64,000 nucleotides of DNA from contig NZ_PGEN01000001.1 of the NCBI RefSeq assembly GCF_002797435.1, positions 2,478,501 through 2,542,500 on the forward strand, given 5' to 3'. The position numbers were made by a program, and so were the translations under genes. Origin of the DNA: Sphingomonas koreensis (GTDB lineage: Bacteria; Pseudomonadota; Alphaproteobacteria; Sphingomonadales; Sphingomonadaceae). The first letter of the stretch is position 1. Every line of letters starts with the position of its first letter. The notes beneath the pieces were generated by a model. The model was not told the DNA's origin. It searched no databases and saw only the letters and a program-made list of their open reading frames with translations. Positions 16,661-24,823 of this stretch are shown in pieces.

Positions 16661-16984
16661 GTGCCGCTGGGGGTGAAGCTCGATCTGCAGACGGTGGTTC
16701 AAGCGCTGCCCGACCAGGAAGTCGAGCTCTATTTCACCAATGGCAGTACGACTCTGGCCAGCGGCGCGGCGTTGGTTTTCCGCAATGGCGCGGCCGTTGC
16801 CGCGCCGGCGGATGGGATCGTCCTGATCGTTCGCGATCCGTCAAACGCCAAGGGGGTAGAGAAAAGCCGAAACTTCCAAGACGGCCGGAGCGATGTTCCG
16901 GGCGGCGGCAGCCAGCCCGGAACATCAACCCAGTGGATAGTAACCATTTCCGACAGGTTTTCGTTAGCCCTGAAGCGGGCATGA
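16661..16984 (+). CDS. Short hypothetical protein in the block inserted in the GTA cluster
   Basis: A GTG at 16661 follows GGGAGGG about ten bases upstream and opens a 107-residue frame starting MPLGVKLDLQTVVQALPDQE. No family is recognised and there is no signal peptide or membrane helix. The first 60 residues look protein-like; the end is less so. It could be a decayed or spurious gene. The 78 bp after it, up to the PilZ gene, hold nothing I can name. Confidence 0.4.
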   Translation: MPLGVKLDLQTVVQALPDQEVELYFTNGSTTLASGAALVFRNGAAVAAPADGIVLIVRDPSNAKGVEKSRNFQDGRSDVPGGGSQPGTSTQWIVTISDRFSLALKRA

Positions 16985-17062
16985 CGGGTAGTGGTGGGGC
17001 CGGACTGGGGGGCGGCGAGCATTTCCCTGTACCGGTAAGTCGATGCTCGCGGGAGGTTGCCC

Positions 17063-17698
17063 GTGCGAGGCTCTGCGGACGCGCCGGAATGGAACTCGAT
17101 CCTCGATCAGCGCTCCGGCAAGCGCTTCACGACGCTGTTCCGCGTGGCCCGCGTCGTCACCGATGCGGGTGCGCAGCACCTCTGCCTGATCCGCAATATC
17201 GGCGCGGGCGGGCTGATGCTCGAGACCTATGTCCCGTTCGGGTTCGGCACCGCGGTGCGGGTCGAGCCCAAGGGCTGCGCGCCGGTCAACGGCAAGATCT
17301 GCTGGGTCAGGGACAAGAATGCGGGCGTGGCGTTCGATGCGCCGATCGACGTGGCGGCGTATCTCAGCCTCAACCAGCCGCCGGACATGCAGGAGACCCC
17401 GCGCGGACCGCGGCTGACCGTCGGACGCCGCGCGCGGCTGCGCGTCGGGGTGATGTGGCATGTCGTCGAGCTGATCGACCTCTCCCAGAAGGGGGCGAAG
17501 GTGCAGAGCGACCTGCCAATGGAGATGGATGCCGGCGTCGAGCTGATGGTCGAGCGGCTGGCGCCGCTGTCCGGACGGATCCGCTGGATGAAGGAAGACC
17601 GGATCGGCATCGAGTTCTCGACCGCGATCGCGCTGGCCGACCTGGCCGAATGGGCAAGCACATTGCCCGGCGCGGACATCCCGCCGCCGATGGACTGA
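17063..17698 (+). CDS. Tandem PilZ-domain protein
   Basis: The product has 211 residues from the GTG at 17063, six bases after GGGAGG; the TTG at 17057 would leave no spacing. Two PilZ-like halves are visible: residues about 18-105 (RSGKRFTTLFRVARVV, RNIGAGGLMLET) and about 115-195 (GRRARLRVGVMW, IDLSQKGAKVQSDLP). PilZ domains bind cyclic di-GMP through an RxxxR plus D/NxSxxG motif; the first half keeps RNIGAGG and the second IDLSQKG, so binding is possible. It lies inside the GTA cluster but is not a known GTA part. Confidence 0.8.
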   Translation: MRGSADAPEWNSILDQRSGKRFTTLFRVARVVTDAGAQHLCLIRNIGAGGLMLETYVPFGFGTAVRVEPKGCAPVNGKICWVRDKNAGVAFDAPIDVAAYLSLNQPPDMQETPRGPRLTVGRRARLRVGVMWHVVELIDLSQKGAKVQSDLPMEMDAGVELMVERLAPLSGRIRWMKEDRIGIEFSTAIALADLAEWASTLPGADIPPPMD

Positions 17699-17770
17699 GC
17701 CGCGCCGGAGAGGGCGCGGCGCGCGCCGAACCGGCTTTGCGGGGACGGCACGAGCGGGTAGCCTGGGCCG

Positions 17771-18511
17771 ATGTGTGTTCTGGCGCTGGCATGGCATGCG
17801 CATCCTGACTGGCGGCTGGTGGCAGCGGGGAACCGCGACGAGCGGCACGACCGTGCCGCGGCGCCGCTGGCGCGCTGGATGGCGCCCGGACCAAGGGCAA
17901 ACCCGGTCATCGCCGGGCGCGACCTGGTGGCGGGCGGCACCTGGCTGGGGTTGAACGAGGACGGGCGGTTCGCGGCGGTGACCAATGTGCGCGGCGAGAC
18001 GCCCGATCCGGGCCGGCAATCGCGCGGGGCACTGGTGACCGGCATGCTGGCGGGGGACGAACCCGCGGATCTGGAGGCGTACAACCCTTTCAACCTGATC
18101 GCGATCGAGCCCGAGGGACCGATGTTCCTGACCAACCGGCCGCAGCCGTTGCGGCGGCCGCTGGGCGCGGGGATGCATGGCCTCTCCAACGGGTTGCTCG
18201 ACACGCTGTGGCCCAAGACGCTCCGGCTGCAGGCCGGGGTGGCGGGCTGGCTGGCGGCGGGGGATGCGGCGATCGAGCCGCTGTTCGCGGCACTGGCCGA
18301 CGAGCGGCCGGCGGGGACGCCCGAACGCGAAGAGACGGATGGATTCGAGCCGGTGCATTCGCCGGTGTTCATCCGCAATTCCGTCTATGGGACGCGGTGC
18401 AGCACGGTGGTGACGGTGGATGCGGAGGGGCGCGGGCGGATCGCCGAGCGGCGCTTCCACGCCGACGGCGCGCCCGCGGGCGAGACGCTGTTGCGCTTTC
18501 ACTGGCCGTGA
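17771..18511 (+). CDS. NRDE (TANGO2-like) family protein
   Basis: The product has 246 residues starting MCVLALAWHAHPDW, with the family's second-position Cys and the GNRDERHDR signature that gives the family its name. WLGLNEDGRFAAVTNVR and LSNGLLDTLWPK follow as expected. An Ntn-hydrolase-like fold is proposed for the family. The cellular role is unclear; eukaryotic relatives affect lipid or haem handling. It is the second gene of the block between GTA TerL and portal. Confidence 0.88.
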   Translation: MCVLALAWHAHPDWRLVAAGNRDERHDRAAAPLARWMAPGPRANPVIAGRDLVAGGTWLGLNEDGRFAAVTNVRGETPDPGRQSRGALVTGMLAGDEPADLEAYNPFNLIAIEPEGPMFLTNRPQPLRRPLGAGMHGLSNGLLDTLWPKTLRLQAGVAGWLAAGDAAIEPLFAALADERPAGTPEREETDGFEPVHSPVFIRNSVYGTRCSTVVTVDAEGRGRIAERRFHADGAPAGETLLRFHWP

Positions 18512-18543
18512 GGGCATGAGGCGCGGATGACTGGGTACGAGCT

Positions 18544-19224
18544 GTGACTCCGCGCGAACTGATCGATGTGGCCGAGGTACCGGGCGGCGATCCGCTGCGG
18601 CTGTTCCGGCGCGGGGACGATTTCATGATCGTGCTCGACCGCAACGAGCTGATGTCGAGCCGGATGAGCGGATCGGAGGAGGCGCTGGCGGAGATGACGC
18701 TGGCACGGCTCAATGCGCCCAGGTCGGCGACGCTGCTGATCGGCGGATATGGGATGGGCTTCACGCTGCGCAAGGCGCTGGCGCTGATGGGGCCGGACGG
18801 CAAGGCGGTGGTCGCCGAGCTGGTGCCCAAGATCATCGACTGGGCGCGCGGGCCGATGGCCGAGCTGGCCGCCGGGTGCCTGGACGATCCGCGGACGGAG
18901 GTGGTGATGGGGGACGTCGGCGCAGCGATCGCGCGCGGGCGGGGCGAGGGAGCAGGGACCTATGATGCGATCCTGCTCGACGTCGATAACGGGCCGGACG
19001 GGCTGACGCGGCTGGCGAACGACAGGCTCTATACCTTTGACGGGCTGCGCGCGGCGAAGGCGGCGCTGAAGCCCGGCGGGGTGCTGGCGGTATGGTCGGC
19101 CGGGCCCGACCCCAAGTTCGCGCGGCGGATGCGCGAGGTCGGGTTCGAGGTGGAAGAGGTTGCGGTGCGGGCGCGGCAGAACGGCAAGGGGCCGCGGCAC
19201 GTGATCTGGTTCGGAAAACGCTGA
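18544..19224 (+). CDS. Spermidine-synthase-like SAM-dependent enzyme
   Basis: The product has 226 residues starting at the GTG at 18544. LLIGGYGMGFTLRKAL (about 58-73) is the nucleotide-binding loop, VVAELVPKIIDW the acidic ribose-binding strand, and YDAILLDVDNGPDGL the post-loop acidic motif of spermidine synthase-type methyltransferase folds. It lacks the N-terminal beta domain of true spermidine synthases, so the substrate is unknown. It lies 32 bp after the NRDE gene, in the block inside the GTA cluster. Confidence 0.78.
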   Translation: MTPRELIDVAEVPGGDPLRLFRRGDDFMIVLDRNELMSSRMSGSEEALAEMTLARLNAPRSATLLIGGYGMGFTLRKALALMGPDGKAVVAELVPKIIDWARGPMAELAAGCLDDPRTEVVMGDVGAAIARGRGEGAGTYDAILLDVDNGPDGLTRLANDRLYTFDGLRAAKAALKPGGVLAVWSAGPDPKFARRMREVGFEVEEVAVRARQNGKGPRHVIWFGKR

Positions 19225-19299
19225 TCTGACCCGCTGACGCGGATGCGGCGCCGGCCCGGCGCCGCGCATCGCTGCACGGCGATCACAGGAGACATCTTC

Positions 19300-20412
19300 A
19301 TGAACTGGTTCGGACGGAAGTCCGGGCGCGATGCGTCGCGTCCGGTGTTGACGCGCGCGCATGGCGCGGCGGGCGTGCTTGGCGAATGGCCGCAAGGCTA
19401 CGAGGCGCAGGTGCGCGAGGGCTATTGCGCGAACCCGGTGGCGCAGCGCGCGGTGAAGATCGTCGCGGAGAGCGTGGCCGATGCGCCGGTCGAGGCGTCG
19501 GACCCGGCGCTGCTGGCACTGGCGACGGCGCGGACGCAGGGGCAGGCGCTGATTGCCACACTGGCGGTGCAATTGCTGTTGCACGGCAACGCCTTCGTCC
19601 AGATTCTGGGCGACGGCGCGGGCGGGATCGCGGAGCTGTTCGCGCTGCGGCCCGAGCGGGTGTCGGTGGAGACCGATGCCGGCGGATGGCCCGCCGCCTA
19701 TCGCTATCGCGTCGGCGGGAGCATCACGCGGATTGCTGCCGAGGATGCGGCGGGCAGGCCGCAGGTGATCCACATGAAGGCGTTCAGCCCGGTCGACGAT
19801 CACTATGGCCTTGGCTGTCTGGGCGCGGCGAGCGGCGCGATCGCGATCCACAATGCGGCGACGCGCTGGAACAAGGCACTGCTCGACAATGCCGCGCGGC
19901 CGTCGGGCGCATTGGTCTATGACCCGGGCGACGGCAGCGCGCTGGCGCCCGCGCAGTTCGAGCGGCTGAAGGCCGATATGGAGACGGCATTCTCTGGCGC
20001 GGCCAATGCGGGACGGCCGATGCTGCTCGAGGGCGGGCTCAAATGGCAGGCGATGAGCCTGAGCCCGGCCGACATGGATTTCGTCGGGCTGAAGGCCGCG
20101 GCGGCGCGCGAGATCGCGCTGGCGTTCGGCGTGCCGCCGATGCTGCTCGGGCTGCCCGGCGACAATAGCTACGCCAACTATCGCGAGGCCAACCGGGCGG
20201 TGTGGCGGCTGACGATCCTGCCGCTCGCGGAGAAAATCTACACCGAGCTGGCGCAGGGCCTGGCAGGCTGGTTCCCCGAAGCGCGGCTATGGGTCGCGAT
20301 CGACAAGGTGCCGGCGATGGCCGAGGACCGCGAACGGCTGTGGCGCAGCGTCAGCGCCGCGGACTTCCTGACCGATGAGGAGAAGCGCGCGATGTTGGGG
20401 CTGGAGCGATGA
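19300..20412 (+). CDS. GTA / HK97-type portal protein
   Basis: The product has 370 residues. The ATG at 19300 has CAGGAGAC upstream, and the start MNWFGRK is typical. HK97-portal features include YCANPVAQRAVKIVAESVA, LLLHGNAFVQILGD, HMKAFSPVDDHYGLG and FGVPPMLLGLPGDNSYANY. It appears intact. In other sphingomonad GTA clusters the portal directly follows TerL; here about 2.7 kb of unrelated genes lie between. Confidence 0.93.
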   Translation: MNWFGRKSGRDASRPVLTRAHGAAGVLGEWPQGYEAQVREGYCANPVAQRAVKIVAESVADAPVEASDPALLALATARTQGQALIATLAVQLLLHGNAFVQILGDGAGGIAELFALRPERVSVETDAGGWPAAYRYRVGGSITRIAAEDAAGRPQVIHMKAFSPVDDHYGLGCLGAASGAIAIHNAATRWNKALLDNAARPSGALVYDPGDGSALAPAQFERLKADMETAFSGAANAGRPMLLEGGLKWQAMSLSPADMDFVGLKAAAAREIALAFGVPPMLLGLPGDNSYANYREANRAVWRLTILPLAEKIYTELAQGLAGWFPEARLWVAIDKVPAMAEDRERLWRSVSAADFLTDEEKRAMLGLER

Positions 20413-20726
20413 ACGCGCCGGTCAATGGCAGCCTGCTCGCGCAACTGATCGCGCAAGGCGCGGCCGAGGGCGCTGACCTGGCGACGCTGCGCGCGATCGC
20501 CGAGGAAGCGGGGGAGCTGGGCGCGAGCCGGGCGCTGACGCGCCTCGGCCTCGACGATCCGCAGGCGGCCAAGGACATGGGCGAGCTGCGCGAACTGCTG
20601 GGTGCATGGCGCGACGCGAAGCGGTCGGCGGTCAAGGCGGTGGCGGAATGGGTGGTACGGATGCTACTCGCGCTGGTGATCCTGGGACTGGCGGTGAAGC
20701 TGGGCTTCTGGGGGCTGGGCAAATGA
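20409..20726 (+). CDS. DUF6127 family GTA-cluster protein
   Basis: The product has 105 residues and overlaps the portal stop by ATGA. The helical N-terminal part has LATLRAIAEEAGELGASRALTRLGL, read as a short helical bundle, followed by a C-terminal membrane helix (RMLLALVILGLAVKLGFWGLG). The position between portal and protease is the usual place of DUF6127 in sphingomonad GTA clusters. Its role in the particle is unknown. Confidence 0.8.
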   Translation: MNAPVNGSLLAQLIAQGAAEGADLATLRAIAEEAGELGASRALTRLGLDDPQAAKDMGELRELLGAWRDAKRSAVKAVAEWVVRMLLALVILGLAVKLGFWGLGK

Positions 20727-21394
20727 CCCCGGATCAAGTCCGGGGCGGGCCTGTGCGGTTCGCGGGCTATGCCGCGGTGTTCGATGCGCCCGACCGGGGC
20801 GGCGACGTGATCCGCAGGGGCGCGTTCGGCGGCGTGCGGGTGCGGCGGGTGCCCTTGCTGTGGCAGCATCGCGGGGAACCGGTAGGCGTGATCGAGGCGA
20901 TCGGCGAGGACGGCGAGACCCGGATCCTGCGCGATCTATATTCGAACAAGCCGTTCATCCACCTATACGCGACGATACTGGCCGACGCGCTGATTCAGCC
21001 CTGCGTCGAAGCCGCGGGGGTGAGCGTTCCGCCTGCCGATCCGGCGCCCGGGCAATGCTGGATCGTCGGCGGTTCGCCATCCGGCGCGTGGAGCGGCAAG
21101 GCAGGGGCGCTCGCGCTCTGGACTAGCGGAGGGTGGAGGTTCGCTGCGCCGCGCGAGGGAATGTCCGCGTGGATCGCGGACGAGCGAATGACCGTGCGTT
21201 ATAGCGGCGGCGGCTGGCAGATCGGCCGCCTTACCGGGACACGGATCGAGATCGAGGGCGAGCAGGTGCTGGGCCCGCGCGAACCGGCGATCGCGGATCC
21301 GGAGGGCGGTGGCGTCATCGATATCGAGGCGCGCTTGGCGATCGAAGCCATTCTGGCGACGCTCCGGACCCATGGCCTGATCGACCCCGGCTGA
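20723..21394 (+). pseudogene. Deletion fusion: prohead protease N-terminus joined to DUF2793 protein
   Basis: One 223-residue frame joins two GTA proteins. Residues 11-66 are the start of an HK97-type prohead protease (VRFAGYAAVFDAPDRGGDVI, then PLLWQHRGEPVG with the catalytic His). From about residue 80 it is a DUF2793 domain (ADALIQPCVEAAGVSVPPAD, PAPGQCWIVGG, GWRFAAPREGMSAW), normally the last gene of the cluster. The protease serine motif is absent, so the enzyme must be dead. Capsid, connector, tail and baseplate genes that normally lie between are gone. The join falls near 20918-20962. Confidence 0.8.
20727..20745 (+). repeat. CCCCGGA/TCCGGGG palindromic element at the start of the fusion gene
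   Basis: CCCCGGA (20727-20733) and TCCGGGG (20739-20745) flank TCAAG. This is a sequence type often scattered in sphingomonad genomes. Here it encodes residues 2-7 of the fused gene and lies straight after the start codon, so the reading start was probably formed by the element. Confidence 0.55.
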
Positions 21395-21502
21395 CTGTGA
21401 CGTTCCGGCAACAGTCCCCTGATTTTGTTCGCTTGCGCGGAAACTTTCGAGCGAGTAGGAAGTTAGCGCTGTCCGAAGTGGCAACCAAGAAAGGGGATTA
21501 TG

Positions 21503-22630
21503 ATGCGGAAGCTTGCCGTTACTCTGGCACTCGCTTCGACCGCGCTCGCAACGCCCGCCCTCGCCCGCGACAACGCGTGGTATGTGGGCGTCGAAGGTGG
21601 CGCAATGATCGTCGAAGACATCAACTTCGACATCGGTGCGGCGACCTCTGCTGGCACGGTCGATCACAACTATGGCTGGGACGTCGGTGGCGTCATCGGA
21701 TACGACCTCGGCGGTTTCCGCATCGAGGCCGATGTCAGCTATCGCCGCGCAACGGTTGACGGATATCGTTCGACCGTGACTACGCCGTTCTACAACGCGG
21801 CAAACGCGTTGGTGAACGCGCCCGCCGGCAACTATGACTATGCTGGCGGTTCGTCGTCGGCGCTGAGCTTCATGGTCAACGGCCTGCTCGACTTCGGTGA
21901 AGACGACGGCATCCAGGGCTTCATCGGCGGTGGCGTCGGCGTCTCGCGCGTCAAGGCCGATTACGGGTTGACCGATCGCGGTGCGTTCCTCGACGATTCG
22001 GACACGGTGTTCGCATGGCAGGTGCTCGCCGGTCTGCGTCAGCCGATCAGCGACAACATCGACGTGACGCTGAAGTATCGCTTCTTCAACGCCGACAACG
22101 TCAAGCTGGTCGACGTGACCGGCCGTAGCTTCGACGGCCGTTTCCGTTCGCACAGCATCCTGGGTGGCATCACCTTCAACTTCGGCGAACCGCCGGCCCC
22201 GCCGCCGCCGCCGCCGCCGGTTGAAGTGCCGCCGCCGCCGCCGCCGCCGGCCCCGCCGCCGCCGCCGCCGCCGCCGGTTTGCAGCCCGGGACCGTACATC
22301 GTGTTCTTCGAATGGGATAAGTCGGACATCACGCCTGAGGCGGCCGGCATCCTCGACAACGCGATCTCGCAGTACCAGACCTGCGGCAACGCACAGGTCA
22401 TGCTGGCGGGCCACGCTGACCGTTCGGGTTCGGCGAGCTACAACGTCGGCCTGTCGCAGCGTCGCGCTGACTCGGTCAAGGCATACCTGACCGGCCGCGG
22501 CATCGCCGACGGCACCATCAGCACCGAGGCGTTCGGCGAAAGCCGTCCGCGCGTCGAGACCGCTGATGGCGTCCGCGAGCTGCAGAACCGCCGCGTGGAA
22601 ATCACTTACGGTCCGGGTTCGGGCATGTAA
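21503..22630 (+). CDS. OmpA-family outer membrane protein
   Basis: The product has 375 residues; of two adjacent ATGs the second (21503) has better spacing from AAGGGG. Layout: signal peptide (ending ATPALA), an eight-strand beta barrel about 22-230 with alternating aromatic strands, a proline-rich linker with long proline runs, then the OmpA C-terminal domain with YIVFFEWDKSDITPEAAGIL and GHADRSGSASYNVGLSQRRA, which binds peptidoglycan. It ties the outer membrane to the cell wall. An intrinsic terminator follows. Confidence 0.93.
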   Translation: MRKLAVTLALASTALATPALARDNAWYVGVEGGAMIVEDINFDIGAATSAGTVDHNYGWDVGGVIGYDLGGFRIEADVSYRRATVDGYRSTVTTPFYNAANALVNAPAGNYDYAGGSSSALSFMVNGLLDFGEDDGIQGFIGGGVGVSRVKADYGLTDRGAFLDDSDTVFAWQVLAGLRQPISDNIDVTLKYRFFNADNVKLVDVTGRSFDGRFRSHSILGGITFNFGEPPAPPPPPPPVEVPPPPPPPAPPPPPPPPVCSPGPYIVFFEWDKSDITPEAAGILDNAISQYQTCGNAQVMLAGHADRSGSASYNVGLSQRRADSVKAYLTGRGIADGTISTEAFGESRPRVETADGVRELQNRRVEITYGPGSGM

Positions 22631-22665
22631 GCCGCGCGGTCCGCTCTGCGGATCGACAAGAATTG

Positions 22666-22698
22666 GGGAGGCCGGGCAACCGGCCTCCCTTTTTCTTT
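22666..22698 (+). terminator. Intrinsic terminator of the ompA-like gene
   Basis: GGGAGGCCGG (22666-22675), loop GCAA, CCGGCCTCCC (22680-22689), then TTTTTCTTT. A 10-bp perfect stem with a T-tract 36 bp after the stop is a textbook Rho-independent terminator. Confidence 0.92.
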
Positions 22699-22814
22699 GC
22701 CTGCGGTTCGGGGCAGAGCTGGCCCGGCATTGGCGCGGGTCGGATGACTGCTGCCACTTCCTGACATAGCGCTGATGTAGCAAGGTCATCGACACCAGCA
22801 TGGAGCGCCGTTCG

Positions 22815-23216
22815 ATGACCCTGACCGCCACCTGCCATTGCGGCGCCACCAAGATCGCGTTGCCCCATCCGCCGACCGATGCGAAGCAGTGCAACTGCAC
22901 CTATTGCTTCAAGACCGGCGCGATCTGGAGCTACTATCCGCCTGAGGCGATCACGATCCTCTCCGGAGATGCCGACAAGATCTACTCCGCTAGCGGCGGG
23001 ATGAACCAGCACCATTTTTGTAGCCAGTGCGGCATCAGCAGCTGGGGCGATTCTCCCGACTGGGCGTCGGTATACAATGCCGACGGCACGCCGAAGAACG
23101 GCGATCCGAACAGCTTCCCCACAACGCGTATCGCGGCGGTCAACATCCGCCTGATCGACGATTTCGACATCGCGACGGTCAAGGTCGAGCAGGTCGACGG
23201 CCGCAACAGCTGGTGA
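22815..23216 (+). CDS. GFA (glutathione-dependent formaldehyde-activating) family protein
   Basis: The product has 133 residues from the ATG at 22815, with GGAG nine bases upstream; an ATG at 22800 would add five residues. Zinc-binding cysteines fit the family: TCHCGA, then CNCTYC and FCSQCGI. The last half (AAVNIRLID) is the usual beta-strand end. Members act on glutathione adducts or simply share the zinc fold; the true substrate is unknown. It is a lone gene. Confidence 0.85.
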   Translation: MTLTATCHCGATKIALPHPPTDAKQCNCTYCFKTGAIWSYYPPEAITILSGDADKIYSASGGMNQHHFCSQCGISSWGDSPDWASVYNADGTPKNGDPNSFPTTRIAAVNIRLIDDFDIATVKVEQVDGRNSW

Positions 23217-23367
23217 CCCGATGCCTTGGCGCACTTCGCGGATCGCGCACGCATGGGCCCGGGGTTCGCTTGGTCGTCGATGGTCCGGCGGGTTGCCCCT
23301 CCGGCGGCGGCCAGCCGGGCAAGGATCTGGATTGCGTCGTCGTTGCGAGCGTTCATAGTCCCTGCGG

Positions 23368-24207
23368 ATGAAGCGGGAAATCTTCCAGGTCCGAACCTAC
23401 CGAGACGGCGCGATCACCGCGGTCGATGCGCTGTCCGGGCGCTCGTTCGCGCGCCATGTGCATGACGAGTTCGGCGTCGGGCTGGTGACAGGTGGTGCGC
23501 AGCGCTCATGGAGCGGGCGCGGCCCGGTGGAAGCGATCAAGGGTAACCTCGTGACCGTCAATCCGGCCGAGATTCACGATGGAGCGCCAGTCGGGCCGAC
23601 ACGCTCCTGGTCGATGCTCTACTTCTCCCAGCAACTCGTCGGCGAAGCGATCCACGATCTCGAAGAAGGCCGACGCTCGCTGCGGGAACTGCATGCGCCC
23701 GTCGTCGAGAATCCGCGTCTGACCGGTCTCTTCATGGCGACCCGACAGGCAATCACGCACGCCGGGCAGGGAGAGGCTTTCGAGGAGCGGCTTCTGTCGC
23801 TTTTCGGATGCCTGTTCCATGTCGGGCCGCCGCCGGCCGTCGCTACCGCCCACCGGCTGGCGCAGGTGCGCGCGCGCATCGACGACGAACCGGCGGGTTC
23901 CCATCCCCTGGCCGATCTGGCGGCATTGGCCGGCCTTAGCCGCTATCAGACCTTGCGGGGATTTGCCCGCCTGACCGGATTCACCCCGCACGCCTATCTC
24001 GTGCAGCGACGCCTTGATTCGGCGCGCCGCCTGATCCGCGAAGGTACGACCCTTGCGGATGCTGCGGCCGGCGCGGGCTTTGCCGACCAAAGCCACATGC
24101 ATCGGGTCTTCGTTGCACGGCATGGCTTCACGCCGGGCATCTATGCCGCCGCGCATCGCCGCTGCCGTGCAATTTCGTTCAAGAGCGCTCCGGCCCAACC
24201 CGCGTAA
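23368..24207 (+). CDS. AraC-family transcriptional regulator
   Basis: The product has 279 residues. The N-terminal half is a cupin-type sensor (FARHVHDEFGVGLVTGGAQR, then VTVNPAEIHDGAP). The C-terminal 100 residues hold the two helix-turn-helix units (LADLAALAGLSRYQTLRGFA and LADAAAGAGFADQSHMHRVF) ending in FTPGIYAA. The downstream GNAT gene, 34 bp away on the same strand, is a possible target. The ligand is unknown. Confidence 0.9.
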   Translation: MKREIFQVRTYRDGAITAVDALSGRSFARHVHDEFGVGLVTGGAQRSWSGRGPVEAIKGNLVTVNPAEIHDGAPVGPTRSWSMLYFSQQLVGEAIHDLEEGRRSLRELHAPVVENPRLTGLFMATRQAITHAGQGEAFEERLLSLFGCLFHVGPPPAVATAHRLAQVRARIDDEPAGSHPLADLAALAGLSRYQTLRGFARLTGFTPHAYLVQRRLDSARRLIREGTTLADAAAGAGFADQSHMHRVFVARHGFTPGIYAAAHRRCRAISFKSAPAQPA

Positions 24208-24241
24208 CCGGTCCCGGTAAGAAACCGGAGGACCAAGGAAC

Positions 24242-24823
24242 ATGAGTGGGCAAGACCATGCACGGGCAGAGATCACGATCCGGCGATGCGACCCGGCCGA
24301 TCACGCCGAGATATGCGCCGTCATCAACGCCGCAGCGGAGGCATATCGCGGTGTGATTCCCGCCGATCGCTGGCACGATCCGTATATGCCGGCCGATGCG
24401 CTGGCCTCCGAACTGGCCGATGGCGTGGCGTTCAGCGGGTGCGTCGCCCACGGGCAGCTGATCGGGGTGATGGGCGTGCAGCATCGGCAGAATGTCGACC
24501 TCATCCGGCACGCCTATGTCCTGCCCGAGTGGCAGGGACATGGGATCGGCTCGCAATTGCTCGAGCATCTCCGCCGCGGCACTGAACGGCCCATCCTGAT
24601 CGGCACCTGGAAGGCTGCGGATTGGGCGATCCGCTTCTACGAACGGCACGGGTTCGTTTGCGTGGACGATGGCGATATCGCTCCGCTTCTGCGCACCTAC
24701 TGGCAGGTGCCGGCTCGGCAGATCGCTACCTCGGTCGTACTGGCCTCGCCTCCCCTGTCCAGCGAAGCGGCACGCGCGCTGATCGCCGGCGTGAAGCCGT
24801 CGGACGGAAGTGGATCGCCCTAG
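24242..24823 (+). CDS. GNAT-family acetyltransferase
   Basis: The product has 193 residues. ITIRRCDPADHAEICAVIN opens the fold; the acetyl-CoA loop is YVLPEWQGHGIGSQLLEHL (Q/RxxGxG/A motif QGHGIG), and ADWAIRFYERHGFV closes it. The substrate is unknown. It follows the AraC regulator closely and overlaps the convergent ygfZ gene by 4 bp. Confidence 0.85.
   Translation: MSGQDHARAEITIRRCDPADHAEICAVINAAAEAYRGVIPADRWHDPYMPADALASELADGVAFSGCVAHGQLIGVMGVQHRQNVDLIRHAYVLPEWQGHGIGSQLLEHLRRGTERPILIGTWKAADWAIRFYERHGFVCVDDGDIAPLLRTYWQVPARQIATSVVLASPPLSSEAARALIAGVKPSDGSGSP

Noticed and set aside
22195..22275. CCG/CGC tandem repeat as a CRISPR or satellite element
   Set aside because: It encodes the proline linker of the OmpA-like protein in frame and has no spacer structure.
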